From the NCBI GenBank assembly GCA_008360955.1, contig LUCM01006136.1, forward strand, positions 41,416 through 105,415: 64,000 nucleotides of DNA, given 5' to 3'. This stretch comes from Fasciolopsis buskii. Taxonomy: Eukaryota > Platyhelminthes > Trematoda > Plagiorchiida > Fasciolidae. Position numbers and translations under genes: made by a program. The stretch's first letter is position 1; each line of letters opens with the position of its first letter. Below the pieces are notes generated by a model, which was not told the origin of the DNA, did no database searches, and saw nothing but the letters and a program-made list of their open reading frames with translations. Shown piece after piece: positions 40,301 through 48,740 of this stretch.

Positions 40301-41978
40301 TCACAACTCAGGTAAATAAACTTTCTGAGATTTGGATCATTTCACTTCTTATTTTACCAAAAATACCTTCGTGTATGGACTTAGGAAGAAAGTGATCTGG
40401 CTGAAAAGCTTGAGTATATCTTAAGAGGTATTCCATCTAAGCAGCACCGTTTACTTTTCACTTGATACCTGATATGATGTTTCCTATATCCTGTTTATCA
40501 CAGTTATTGCTTTACTTATTTATTCGGCTACTCATCAGTAGTATGCCAAAGTATAAAGAAAATATTTCGCATTACAATAACTTGATTTCAGGGACAGCCC
40601 CTTAGTCGTTCCTAACTATCATATCATATTACTTTTTCTCTGCTTTAGATTCGGGAAGCAGTTCGGTCAGGGCGTATTCGGTCCAGTATACAAGGCTGAA
40701 CTTTTGCCAAATACCACCTATGAGAATGGACATCCAATTTCGGTGATTGTCAAAACACTTTCGGCTGGCTCTCCTGCGTCACTACAAGCCGACTTCCGTC
40801 GCGAATCCGATCTGATAGCTGAGTTGGATCACCCAAATTTGTTGAGCTTGCTCGGAGTCAGCTTGCAACATCCCCCGTGGTGTATGATCTTTGAGGTACG
40901 TCAGTATGTGGATCTCTGTGAACTGTTAGCCTCACGTCGCAGTGCAAACTCGACCGATCAGAATGTATCCCCTTTGACGGAAGCGGAGAAGTTGCACATT
41001 GTCGCTCAGGTGGCCGCCGGAATGGATTACCTTTCTAGTCATCGATTCGTTCATCGCGACCTGGCAGCAAGGAATGTATTGATCGTAAATGACCAGCTGT
41101 TCTGTAAGATTACTGATCTTGGTTTAGCTCGAGATTGCTATGCTAACGACTACTACCGACTTCATCCACACAGTTTAATGTTGCCCATTCGATGGATGCC
41201 TCTGGATTCCATTATTTATGGGAAATTTACTGTCGAATCAGACGTCTGGGCCTACGGTGTGCTGATGTGGGAAGTGTGGTCCGGTGGAATGCGTCCTTAT
41301 GCGAATTATTCGGATTCAGATGTGCTTGACTTGATTCGGGCGCGACAACTACTTTCGAGGCCAACGAACTGTCAGGCTAAAGTCTACGCATTTATGAACA
41401 CTTGCTGGCATGATGAATCTGAAAGCCGACCTACATTCAAAGACTGTTTACACCAAATATCTCAATGGCACTGTGAGCTGGCGATGGCCGGTGGTCATTC
41501 GAACTGTGAGGCCCTAACCTACTCCAGTCCGAGTGACTCGATCGCATCCCATTCAGGACGGGCTGGCGACGGTCTGCCTGTGACGAGTTTAGGTTCTGAT
41601 AACACAAGCAACCCTGAACGTTACATTACATCGAACGGCTATAGTCCTATTGACTGTGCGAAGAATAACCCGGAAAGTTCAGAACAATTCTTGCATCCTT
41701 CTTCAGCCTGGTGCGATCAGTACCCAGTGGACTCTGATAGCCATGCGGCCAACTATTCATCCAGTGCAGTGGACACATTCGCTCCAGGACTAACTCACAT
41801 GAGCCCAGACGGTGCAAGTGCTAACGGAAAGCGCCAATCTGTGTCGCATTTACCGACATTCAATCGAATGTGCCCTATCACTCGTTATGACAGTCAGACA
41901 ACAAATTCCGCACTGGGTATTCGATTGTTGCCAAACTCTACTACTATGTGTATCCCAGCCACAGATCCCGTCATTTGA
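2513..41978 (+). CDS. ROR: ROR-family receptor tyrosine kinase, whole gene span (seven recognised exons)
   Basis: Spliced gene for a single-pass cell-surface receptor of the ROR family, whose members bind Wnt ligands through a Frizzled-like domain and act in non-canonical Wnt signalling, cell migration and polarity. Exons read here: 2513(or ATG 2520)-2776, 5779-5888, 25031-25167, 31328-31585, 36785-36886, 39156(or 39159)-40311, 40649-41978. Domain order is Ig, Frizzled CRD, transmembrane, tyrosine kinase, Ser-rich tail. Every intron is GT..AG. Phases join correctly at four Frizzled-to-kinase junctions and at the Ig/Ig junction, but not across 5889-25030 (phase 1 donor, acceptor needing phase 2), which implies one unfound linker exon. 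Known parts total about 1,115 residues, against about 940 in human ROR1, which is my recollection of the family. The excess is mainly juxtamembrane. No kringle domain is visible. Family assignment rests on the Ig+CRD+kinase order and on close kinase motif agreement with ROR1/ROR2. Confidence 0.95.
2777..5778 (+). other. ROR intron (3.0 kb) inside the Ig domain
   Basis: GTAAGT..TTTAG intron. No exon, RNA gene or recognisable element seen inside. Confidence 0.85.
5779..5888 (+). CDS. ROR: ROR exon: second half of Ig domain
   Basis: This 110-base exon follows a TTTGTTTAG acceptor and ends at AAAG|GTAAGT. It joins the preceding exon in frame (TC+G gives Ser) and ends in phase 1. The translation carries the classic Ig F-strand signature, DHSDGGMYVCAARN, with the second disulfide cysteine about 55 residues after the first, then a G strand ending WVTEKG. 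A sequon (NAT) is present. The split of the Ig domain into two exons at the GS/SLRV position is consistent with the ROR1 alignment, where YGSRLRI is found. After this exon the reading phase does not match the next recognised exon at 25031, so a linker exon is probably missing from this annotation. Confidence 0.93.
9843..9882. repeat. (CA)n microsatellite, interrupted
   Basis: About 40 bases of CA dinucleotides with TA and GA interruptions, seen directly. Confidence 0.9.
10141..10188. repeat. (CA)n microsatellite, interrupted
   Basis: CA-rich tract of about 48 bases with CG, AA and TA interruptions, about 300 bases after a similar tract. Confidence 0.9.
16028..16084. repeat. (GAT)n trinucleotide microsatellite
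   Basis: About 19 uninterrupted GAT units, the longest pure trinucleotide array in the window. Intronic. Confidence 0.97.
16836..17106 (-). mobile_element. tRNA-derived SINE
   Basis: On the minus strand this element carries RNA polymerase III promoter boxes in tRNA spacing. Box A is TAGCGTAATGG (+ coordinates 17004-17014) and box B is GGGTTCGCGTCCC (16960-16972). A body follows that runs to GAATTATTTCATG at the low-coordinate end. The same roughly 265-base sequence recurs almost unchanged at 48741-49009, which identifies it as a dispersed repeat. About 80 bases of shared sequence lie upstream of the tRNA-like head. It has no coding capacity and would depend on a LINE for mobility. The box pattern and repetition are seen directly; the SINE label is inferred from them. 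Confidence 0.8.
18968..19030 (+). repeat. Possible tRNA-related fragment (box B only)
   Basis: Contains GGTTCGATTCG, matching a polymerase III box B, but no convincing box A or cloverleaf. Weak. Confidence 0.25.
19509..19534. repeat. (CA)n microsatellite
   Basis: About 26 bases of CA repeats with one TA, within a CA-rich stretch. Confidence 0.9.
20495..20655 (+). repeat. Possible 3' end of a retroelement: GC-richer island ending in (AT)n
   Basis: A locally GC-richer block with an imperfect inverted repeat (GATGTCACCTC / GAGATGACAC) and AGCTCAGCGAAAA, followed by a short TATATA tract. The composition differs from surrounding intron and resembles retroelement 3' ends, but there is no second copy in the window to prove it. 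Confidence 0.25.
21493..21560 (-). ncRNA. Hammerhead-ribozyme-like motif, Penelope-type element remnant
   Basis: On the minus strand the order is CTTGAGA (where CUGANGA is expected; five of seven positions agree, counting N), then a hairpin with a perfect 7-bp stem and GTG/CAC loop (+ 21529-21545), then GAAA (+ 21525-21528). A further stem follows between + 21520-21524 and + 21497-21501, then GTT as a possible NUH cleavage triplet. Penelope-like retroelements are known to carry hammerhead motifs in their terminal repeats, and the text around the stem (CGAAACGTTG) fits that type. A convincing stem I was not found and two core bases differ, so it is probably inactive or decayed. Confidence 0.4.
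23135..23200 (+). repeat. tRNA-like SINE head fragment
   Basis: Contains TAGCTCAGTAAGC (box A-like) and, about 20 bases on, AGTTCGATTCCTG (box B-like). The distance is too short for a complete tRNA with an anticodon arm, so a SINE head or damaged tRNA copy is more likely than a tRNA gene. Confidence 0.35.
24305..24329. repeat. (AT)n microsatellite
   Basis: About 25 bases of alternating AT. Confidence 0.9.
25031..25167 (+). CDS. ROR: ROR exon: start of Frizzled-like cysteine-rich domain
   Basis: A 137-base exon after a strong acceptor (pyrimidine-rich tract then TTTTGCAG) and before donor AAAT|GTGAGT. It encodes a short proline-containing linker (NPSPPEMD) followed by GFCQEFHSNVCGKYLFGHR, which matches the ROR1 start of the CRD (GFCQ..IAC..) and supplies CRD cysteines 1 and 2. 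The C-terminal part (ALTESQISK) aligns with the ROR1 segment before the third cysteine. It ends in phase 1 and joins the 31328 exon as T+TT, giving Phe. At its 5' end it needs two bases from an upstream exon, which the Ig exon (phase 1) cannot supply directly. Confidence 0.92.
25931..26432 (-). pseudogene. Decayed coding-like sequence of unknown family
   Basis: The minus strand reads as protein-like text broken by stops. From 26432 down: an acidic segment (SHSDEDSQKDVSDDDYDG, then GGHGYLSGSDLTKFVPHF), a TAA, then in the same frame VLDTVPEGDRLGAPMKVKC, another stop, and then a frame change into RRWKHFTLGQADEF and LKLKDREGEENTKVVRMNLE. Such varied, non-repetitive sequence over about 150 codons is unlike the surrounding DNA. 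No start, splice-bounded exon or family could be assigned. It may be a processed pseudogene or transposon fragment. Confidence 0.4.
26975..27592 (+). pseudogene. Decayed coding-like sequence of unknown family
   Basis: Reads on the plus strand as PAVDAYWLTKWEERRKRNL, TAG at about 27067, then DQEELKDDGQGRSVLPSS and RQGMSYEQFSVNAGQD, a TGA, and IFQDINRGSKNLIITDLRV. A frame change follows, then VRFREFLWGNSGA, SWSHLYEIIYGICAEGMNKW and DRVMSRKYDRMGL, with further stops. Coding-like composition runs for about 600 bases with four or more disruptions, so this is a pseudogene or retroelement remnant, not a working exon. I do not recognise the protein. It may belong with the minus-strand remnant 500 bases upstream. 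Confidence 0.45.
28560..29110 (-). mobile_element. Ty3/gypsy-type LTR retrotransposon remnant (integrase region)
   Basis: The minus strand at about 28600-28690 reads KRKLRLYLLHPKGDQSNRLV followed by EGTLNYLRN. This corresponds to the integrase motif T-x-P-Y-H-P-Q-G-x-G-x-x-E-R-x-N-x-T-L seen in Ty3/gypsy pol. About 400 bases earlier in the same direction, RVSVLPDVLSKQ resembles the end of RNase H (G-x4-DALSR). Frameshifts and stops separate the blocks, so the element is long dead. No LTRs were identified. Confidence 0.5.
31328..31585 (+). CDS. ROR: ROR exon: core of Frizzled-like cysteine-rich domain
   Basis: A 258-base exon with six CRD cysteines: REDC, EAMC, FPVC, HYLC, RQDC and QNEC. The spacing and the motifs MCYYNFPVC and LCRQDC correspond to LCHYAFPYC and LCRDEC of human ROR1, so this is the ROR type of CRD. 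The acceptor I use (ACGAGCAG, exon from 31328) has an indifferent pyrimidine tract, but it is the one that restores frame and gives CRD spacing only two residues longer than ROR1. The 5' edge is therefore the least certain part. The donor GAAT|GTGAGT is strong. The exon ends in phase 1 and joins 36785 as T+TG, giving Leu. Confidence 0.92.
32848..32895 (+). repeat. Possible tRNA-related fragment (box B only)
   Basis: AGGTTCGAGTCGGGC matches a box B. The sequence before it does not give a tRNA cloverleaf. Confidence 0.25.
33481..33511. repeat. (AT)n microsatellite
   Basis: About 30 bases of alternating AT with one C and one G interruption. Confidence 0.9.
33941..33984. repeat. Inverted triplet repeat (CTA)n / (TAG)n hairpin
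   Basis: A run of CTA-type triplets is followed at once by TAG-type triplets, forming an almost continuous palindrome of about 44 bases with a very small loop. Confidence 0.8.
34247..34302. repeat. (AT)n microsatellite, longest in window
   Basis: About 56 bases of alternating AT with a single G interruption. Confidence 0.97.
34415..34500 (-). repeat. Degenerate fragment of the tRNA-derived SINE family
   Basis: AGCACGGTGCAGTTG..TAATCATCAGCATTG then CTATCCGCCGC follows the body of the 16836-17106 copy (including TATCCACCGC) with substitutions. The box A part is missing. Confidence 0.5.
36785..36886 (+). CDS. ROR: ROR exon: end of Frizzled-like domain
   Basis: A 102-base exon between acceptor GTTTTAG and donor CAAG|GTGAGC. 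Read after the preceding exon it gives TMLQE-L-PSMIMNCARLPLYS, then TACRRIGQPLPALVQ. This reproduces the end of the ROR1 CRD (MRLKLPNCEDLP..ANCIRIGIPMADP) and supplies cysteines 9 and 10, completing the canonical ten. It ends in phase 1. In vertebrate ROR the kringle begins a few residues after this point. Here the next recognised exon, carrying the transmembrane segment, also accepts phase 1, so the two can join directly. Confidence 0.93.
36887..39155 (+). other. ROR intron (2.3 kb) where a kringle exon would be expected
   Basis: GTGAGC..TTTAG intron flanked by phase 1 on both sides. I read it in the forward frames for kringle hallmarks (YCRNP, PWC, C-x-IP-x-C with correct spacing and open frame) and found none. 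Confidence 0.8.
39156..40311 (+). CDS. ROR: ROR exon: transmembrane segment and long juxtamembrane region
   Basis: One large exon after a TTTAG acceptor (CAG three bases later is an alternative; both keep frame) and ending CTCAG|GTAAAT in phase 2. About 65 extracellular residues are followed by a 25-residue hydrophobic span (LVPLFVSVGVMFVVGFMLLA..., nucleotides about 39353-39427) with a C/RR stop-transfer. The cytoplasmic part then runs about 290 residues before the kinase: a Gly-rich stretch (GSGFGRFNGGGPCGGG), Asn/Ser-rich sequence, a proline-rich block (PLPPPNAPAPPPPNLL, about 39950-39997) that could bind SH3, WW or EVH1 domains, and several tyrosines (TYHQYQPTNYG, SPTAYTTLR, NGYLANA). The juxtamembrane region of vertebrate ROR1 is only a few dozen residues. 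In-frame sequence 5' of 39156, back to an ATG at 39062, is read as intron. Confidence 0.93.
40312..40648 (+). other. ROR intron (337 bp) before the kinase exon
   Basis: GTAAAT..CTTTAG, phase 2, the only short intron in the gene. It separates the juxtamembrane region from the glycine loop. Confidence 0.95.
40649..41978 (+). CDS. ROR: ROR exon: complete tyrosine kinase domain, C-terminal tail and stop
   Basis: A 1,330-base terminal exon following acceptor TGCTTTAG. It joins the previous exon as AG+A (Arg): QLR-FGKQFGQGVFGPVYKAEL. Visible kinase elements: complete glycine loop GQGVFG (40665-40680); catalytic-lysine motif VIVK (Lys 40752-40754); helix-C Glu in RRESDLIAEL; HRDLAARN (41052 on); DLG in place of DFG (41115-41123); activation loop with Y-x3-YY (CYANDYYRLHP); IRWMPLDSIIYGKF, where PLD replaces the usual PPE/APE; SDVWAYGVLMWEVWS. 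DLG and the activation-loop pattern are ROR hallmarks. HRD and the glycine loop are intact here. After the kinase (about 41490) comes a tail of about 160 residues rich in Ser, Asn and Pro, ending DPVI before TGA at 41976-41978. The domain is expected to be cytoplasmic. Confidence 0.97.
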
Positions 41979-44037
41979 AACTCATTTTGTTCCTATGATC
42001 CTCGAACTCCGATTAAATGCTATAGAAAACTGAAACAAATTGCAACAAGCGGCCCGATGAATCAATCCTGTCAAAACTGTAACCTTTTATTTCCAAACAA
42101 ATTCGTCATGTGTCGTGGTTCATTGTACATATAGACATGCGGACACAATCGATAAGAGCAACAAATTTTCCTTCTAGGAATATTAATTTTAGAAAACAGA
42201 AATTCCACGGAGTCTGAATCTAAATTTAAAAGCTGTGATAGATTTATTCTTGGGTCCATAACATGAGGATCGATCTCAACTTTGGCCCCAACAATTGAAT
42301 GACACGAATTCTTTTCGCCCTGTTATGATTTCTTAACAATCATCACATTTCGGCCGTTTCGTTAATCATTATGCAAAGAATAGGTGAACTTCCCCTATGC
42401 GCATGTCACTGAGTAAACTAAATTCGCATTTTTCTGCACATGTTTGAGCATGTCAAGTCCGGTAAGATCCACGCCCCATTGTGAACAGTTGCACTGATGC
42501 AGTTCCTTTCCCTACTACACTTGACCTGTCAGTGGTTTATGTAAAATTGCTTCAGTCAAGTCCGACAAATAATACCTTTGTGGCTTCTTTCTTGACGCTT
42601 ATAGAATACAAGCTAGGTAAAACGTCCCAAGCTCAGTTCTAGACTCTTTAGAATGGCCCCGAAAAATTTTCCTCATCTGTGTCGAAGATCTTTTTGATCC
42701 ACGTGCACCAAAATCCGGAAGTACCTGAAAAAGCCATCAGAGCAGCGCCGAGATTCACGTGAGATATCCGAACAAGTGGAATGACCCACTTCCCGATGCA
42801 TAACTTTTCTTTTGTCTTATCTTAGCGAAATATCTCGTTCCACGTTTGTTTCCCCTTTTTAAGTGTTCTGCACTGGCTACAATACAAAATGGAGGTTTAT
42901 TTAAGTGAAAATCCAAAAGTGCAATTATTTTGTTTTTTTACTGTTTACCAAAAGGATTTTTTCCGGGGCGGATTCGCGACGATGGCCTCAGTGTGTTCTT
43001 TGGCAATTCACAGATAAATTTTTAAACGAAGCCGGATGTTCTGCTGATAAACAGTCCGATCGAGTTTGAATTGATTGACGAACACATCCGCCAACTCTGG
43101 TTAATAGTAATCTAGGTTTTTCTCAAAATATAGACGGAGAACTTGGTGACAGGAAACCTAGTTAGTGTTTATACAGCGGATGTCGGAAGGAGTTTTCAAA
43201 TGAATTCAAGAGGAGCTAATTCATTGAAAAAGGTATAGCGTGCAACTCTCTGAGCCACCCGCACTTATCTTTCAGTCTCCAATATCGAATAAAGTCGACT
43301 TGATCTGGAAACTCCAGCTAGTTTATTAGAGGTTAAAACTGACAGGAACTGACGTTTAACTGAACTAAATTAGCCTTTAGAAGTTACATAGAAGGTGTTT
43401 CTTTGAAATTGGTTCGAGATTTCAGCAACTGATAACTGAAGAATCTAATACAAGATAAGGCTTGTTAACCAGAGTCAAAATAGTGCCCGAACCATATTTT
43501 ACACTCAGTATTTGACCACCAATCGGCAGATGAGCAGCATATGCGAATTATGGAACAAGTTTTGATGATTGCTGCTATCACAGAACAACCATTACCACAA
43601 ATACGGAATATTAAAACTCTCTTCAGATAAATTGTGAATTATCTGACCTGCCAAAATTAGTTAGTGGTTTTCGTCTGCACATGTCCTTGGAGAGCTCTCA
43701 TAAACCTGCAATTCATTGCCCCTTATGACGATTCAGTGCTTTCAAAAGTTGCAGTAAAGTGCAAAAGAATCATGAAGATCAGCCCAAAGCAATCAACTGA
43801 TCGGGTTTGGGAAATTTAACTTAAACTCCCCAGCAGAACTTCCAGTTTAGTTACCCAAAAACCCCTCTGAATATAACCTACCGTTGCGTAAAGCCTTTTG
43901 GCTTTAGAAGATCCCCGCCGATTAGTTAAAAGTGCACTTATCTAAGAAGTGACGGGCAGGATTAATCACCTTGCGTAAATATCCTTTCTAATATAGCCGT
44001 TTAGTTTAAATTAAGATAATTCAATCGGGTTTAGTTA
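41979..44037. other. Downstream region without a recognisable gene
   Basis: 3' UTR start then AT-rich DNA with only short random frames. Confidence 0.6.
42012..42017 (+). promoter_or_regulatory. Possible polyadenylation signal (ATTAAA) of ROR
   Basis: ATTAAA lies 34 bases after the ROR stop codon and is the nearest polyadenylation-like hexamer that I saw on the + strand. It would give a very short 3' UTR. AATAAA at about 43288 and 44425 are much farther away. No other support is visible. Confidence 0.25.
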
Positions 44038-44694
44038 TTAGATTTTATAAGGGAAGCGAAAATGCTCATTGCAAAAGTTTCTTAGATTTCTCCCTAAGAA
44101 GCGACAGATAAGCAAACGCTGGAAACATTTGTGTTCAATAATCACTGTGCCAAATTCATAACCCTGAACCTCGTTGATTAGATCTGGATGATTATAAACG
44201 AGGCTGCGGGTGTAACTCGGGGTTTTCTTTGGGTAACCCTGCTGGAACAGACAAGCGCATACTCGGAGATTGTCAAATGCCTCAGGTTCTGTTGATAACT
44301 GTTCCGATCGAAATATTTTAGATGCTTGAAGAAGTTCTTTGACGATGCTTTTGCAACGAAAAATTGTAACTTCCACGATTTTGGGAGGATTTCGGGAAAA
44401 AATGTACATTAATTCAGTGCCGTGGAATAAACAGAATTTAGGGGTCACGCAAAATCGCAAGTATAAATTAGCTGTCTGAAATTAAATAGATGACATGTCA
44501 TTCACCGGCGAATTCGGTAATATAGGAGTTTCGCGAATCAAACTCTTCATGAATTCTTTGAGGACTGTCAGATTAGTGCCGGTGTTCTTCAAGGAGAGAA
44601 TTGAAATTACTTGGAATATTTTTGGCTCGATACTGATACTGCAGAATATTTGGAGTTTGCAGACTAGTTGAAGCCGATATATGAAACGCCGCAC
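44038..44694 (-). mobile_element. Possible Penelope-like element protein remnant
   Basis: Two adjacent open stretches on the minus strand (44482-44694, then 44038-44460). The second contains IVKELLQASKIFRSEQL, then EAFDNLRVCACLFQQGYPKK. This resembles the segment just after the reverse transcriptase in Penelope-like elements (K-x-x-VI-x-x-L-x-x-RA-x-x-IC .. E-x3-L-x3-L-x-x-NGYP). The match is partial and from memory of the family pattern. The catalytic YxDD region is not visible, so the piece would be a truncated copy. It could also be a chance open frame. Confidence 0.35.
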
Positions 44695-44699
44695 GCTAC

Positions 44700-46140
44700 T
44701 GTACTCGAGGGGTCTTATGAGTGACCCGCCGTGCAGTCTGCGCTTCTAACTCTTCACCTAAAACAAGACGTTAGCAGCACTACCATCAGTTGGTCCGATT
44801 CTCTATATTTTTTTCTAACCCGTTGGACAATGCTTATGAGCTACTAGAAAAACATTTTCATTCTTGCTACTGAATACTGTAACAGTAGTCACCAGAGGAG
44901 GGCTGCAAAAAAGGCCAGCGGAAAATTTAGGTACTTTCCCACCATCTAGCTGAGGGACAGAAAAGACATTACAGTGATTTATAAAAATGCTTCGCTTGCA
45001 TAAATAATAATCATCTACGGTTATTAATGGTCCAAAAATTCTCTAATTCAGGTAAATAAATAATTTTAAGTTTGATTTTTGACAATAGGGTGATCATCGT
45101 AGTCGGGATGCTGACTACTGCAACTGGTGCTATTTTGACCGGGGACGTGTTACGGAATGGCAGATTGCATCACTTAATTAATGACTGGCCAAACTGTCTC
45201 CGTCACATTCTCCTGAATCAGCGAACCTTTAGGACATTTCCCTCAGTCTGTTGGAGTTATTCTTCTCTGTTTTATCATAACTGCCTCTGCATAGTAATTT
45301 GCAGCTGATCCAGCAATAAATAAAGCATTTACGATCTTTTGAAAGACCACTTTTCGTGCGCCTCAGAATGGTTGGTGCTGACTGACGATGGATACCATGA
45401 GTCGTTTTATGTTGCAGCTTATGGTGCTAATACTTGCGGCTTTTGAGCTAGCGATGATCTGTTCCTACAGTAGTAGTACCGACAAGGATGAATTAAATAA
45501 CGATCAATCTATCAGTTCTGATCAAAGCTAGATATAAGATTGCTTGATTCCACCTCCATCAACTGGCAGGATGAAACGACTGGTGGCGTGTGAGTGGTTC
45601 ATGCTAGCACTTGAACTTTAAGGGCAGCAGCATTGATAGCTGCTACATCAACATTGGCCCTGGATTCCTCGGTGTGCATTAGTCGACTGGGCGAGCCAGT
45701 CGATTGATTAGATTTATTAATTTGATCAGACGACCATGGTTAACCACAGAACACCCTATTTTGGATACACAGGAGACCAAAAGAGGCAGTAAAATGATTT
45801 AATGTACAACGATATAATTGGGCTAACTTCTCGCATTCGTTGTGGGACTGGGAACTTAAAACCCGGATAAAGACGGATTTACTCCCTATTCTACCTCGTA
45901 GTTAATGCTCGGCACTAAGCAAATACCGAAATGAGGTAATGGAATGCGACACAATCCTAGTTGCAATGTATACATGGTTCCATATAACCCGAGGACTTCC
46001 GAGGATTTCTGTTCACGAAAACCAGAGGAGCATTACCCAGAGTTGTTGCCTGTTAATATGATAAAATTGTTCACCGCCAACTATGTGGATTCCGTATGCC
46101 TCGACATTACGAAACGTTTGATCTCCATTTGGTAGAGAGG
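44700..46140. other. Intergenic DNA, nothing recognised
   Basis: No gene, RNA or dispersed repeat identified. Confidence 0.5.
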
Positions 46141-46156
46141 TGGTTTAACCAGAAAG

Positions 46157-46351
46157 GTGCTAATTGAATATCCTGACTTTTACACGATCGATGAACGACT
46201 GGGACGTTATCAAATACTCATTTCGTGTGACTTCCAACAAAGAATTACCTTTCTGTCGCAAGTGGGCTTGTGGAAAGAAAATGAATTCCGACTATCCCTG
46301 CCTGACTTAGGTCTTGCTGCACTGCACGTAATGTTTCCAGATGGTGCATGA
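46157..46351 (+). mobile_element. Possible Ty3/gypsy reverse transcriptase fragment
   Basis: The frame reads DERLGRYQILISCDFQQRIT then FLSQVGLWKENEFRLSLPDL. The arrangement D-x-x-x-GY-x-Q-I .. T-x-F-x-x-x-GLW-x-F-x-x-x-P-F-G-L is typical of Ty3/gypsy reverse transcriptase, and the fragment follows it loosely. The PFGL block is not preserved. Confidence 0.25.
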
Positions 46352-48740
46352 CAATTTCTTTCTGTTCTCAGCATTCACTTACATAATCTGCTGCGAGAAG
46401 TTTTGTCACCAATATAACGTCAAAATCGTCACAAACGCCTTTTCGTTGGCTTGAAATTACGTCCTATGGGATGAGGATAAAGCAACATTTAATATTAAAA
46501 GTTGAATTCATTTTCCAAAGTTATTGAACGGCTCGAGAACTTTAGATGAATTCTCAGAAGTTCTTTCCGAACCATTGACGTTCTTTTTAAGATGGGCCAT
46601 TAAGCTGAAAAATTCGCTGGCACAGCTGAAATTTCGACGAATGAAGTGGAGAGTTGTTGAATCAGAGTTGTGTTGAGCAATATTACTGCTGGCTGACACA
46701 CTGTCAGACCGAATGGAGCCTATTAGCTCTGGAGATCTCATAATGATTTGTCGAAGGGCTGTTTATACTAATCAGTATTTTGATAATGCATTTCTGACAT
46801 TGTCCGTTGATCATCAGTGACATGTAGGACGATACACTGCTTAATAGACATTCCACGAAGTCATCTGATTTCTTTAAATTCCGTTTTTCGTGACACAATG
46901 AAATCATTCAGTTGAACGACTTGGGACGCCTCACAACACCACCGTTAGAGACGGAAATAATGTAAAAAAAGGAATTTTATCGTGCAATCGGAACCGGGGA
47001 TTTTCATCTAGCGCTCCATAACCGGAGGACGATATGGTGAGGAGCTTTTGACATTCTATTAAATTTTGTTGCAACTCCGATGTTCGCCGTTGCGGTTCAA
47101 CACAGTTAGACCATTCGTGATAAGAGTTGTCCTTGAATGAAAATGATAGCTAATACGCTCAGTAAAATAATTATAGAAGGCTGTAATCCGTAGTCCAATT
47201 GGCCGACCGGCCTAAAACTGCACAATTTAGTCGGTAGGTTACTTCTAGCTGCCAGTTCCGGCGTTCGTTACAACGGTTTGCTAAAATTCGTCCATCAAAA
47301 ACAGCATGTGGCCTAGAAAGGGTTGGAAAACAAAAAGTCAAATTACCTTTCGGTCCAGTTTTTTCATAGAAAAAACCCCACCTACTCTACAGGCACGATA
47401 GACAATGAACTGGTACTCGGGCAAATGCATCACCCGGTCGAAGGTGGCCATTAACCTCCGTCACCAAATTTGGACGATGCATCTTGACTCGTCGCCGAGG
47501 ATGATGAAGCGGAATATCCCGAGGCACATAATGGTCGATTTCTTATTTCGCCATACTTAGGCCTTGTTAGAGTGAATTAACATTCGGCCATAAGAGATGC
47601 AGGCATCGCCAAGTGCCTTTTCACTTCGCTTACAAAACAACGCGCGCGTCATTCTAAGAGAGATGTGGCAGCTCCTGTGCATCGCTGTCAGTTTATTCGA
47701 ATGAATCACATTCCGAGTTTGTCACTTATTCATCGATCGACACATACTTTGATGCATCCTTGTGCTTCTTAGGTAGCTGACTAATTCGTCCGGTCTTTTG
47801 ATTGCTTCCATACTTGCGAAAACATTGATAGCACTTATTCGTTCATTTCCGTTTTCGTGAGCATTATTATCGAACAATCTGCGAGATTCCACGCATGAGG
47901 AATTTTACAAATAAGCCATTTACCTTGTTCCGTTTAGGAAAAGTCAGTCACTGCCATGTGGAGTTTTATTATGCTACCAAACTGCCGATTGAGGCAATAC
48001 AAAAATAAGTCGTTACTCCAAGTCCCATTTCCGCTGGGTGAGTTTCTTAGCCAAGTAAATTTTTAAATTTGATTCCTACAGGTGTTTGCTCCTAGTCGGG
48101 TTTCACATTTCATTTCGCTTCAATTTAGTGGTTCCACCGGGGTATGGAATTGGCCGCCTGTGGTCATCGGAATATAAATTTTGAAGGGTGAAATGTTCAG
48201 TTTGTCCAGATTGAATCAAGGATAGTAGAACCTGCTTATTGTGCCCAGAGAAAAGAGGAATTTTGATATATGACTTGGAATCCCTGGAATGTTTGGATGT
48301 CGACTGAATAAGATTACTGTAAACTCCTGTTTTTGAAAAAATACCATGAGCTAGTACTGACTAGCTTCCAAATGAACCTCAGCTAGGTGCGACAAAGCTA
48401 ACGAGAAACATCTTATGGAACCAAGCTAAACACATCATTCATTGTAGTGCCAACACTGTTGATTTGTTACTTGTACGGATGAAATACAACCACAATGCAG
48501 CAAATGATTGAAATGTGTGCAAATGAGCAAATCTTATCACGAGCCGTGTGAAGTAGAGCATTGGCGATAGCAACAGAAAACATACGTCCGCCTCCTCGAC
48601 TCTTTTCTTCCATTTTACACGTTACTTGCGGTATGAAATAAATCAGTTTTATGTTGGCATCGTTTGGGAATCGAGTGTTATTCGAAAACTGTACGCTGCT
48701 TTTCACAACTAATTTTTCCTCAGAGAATAATTGTTTTTAG
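46352..48740. other. Intergenic DNA, nothing recognised
   Basis: Only short open frames without domain character. Confidence 0.5.
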
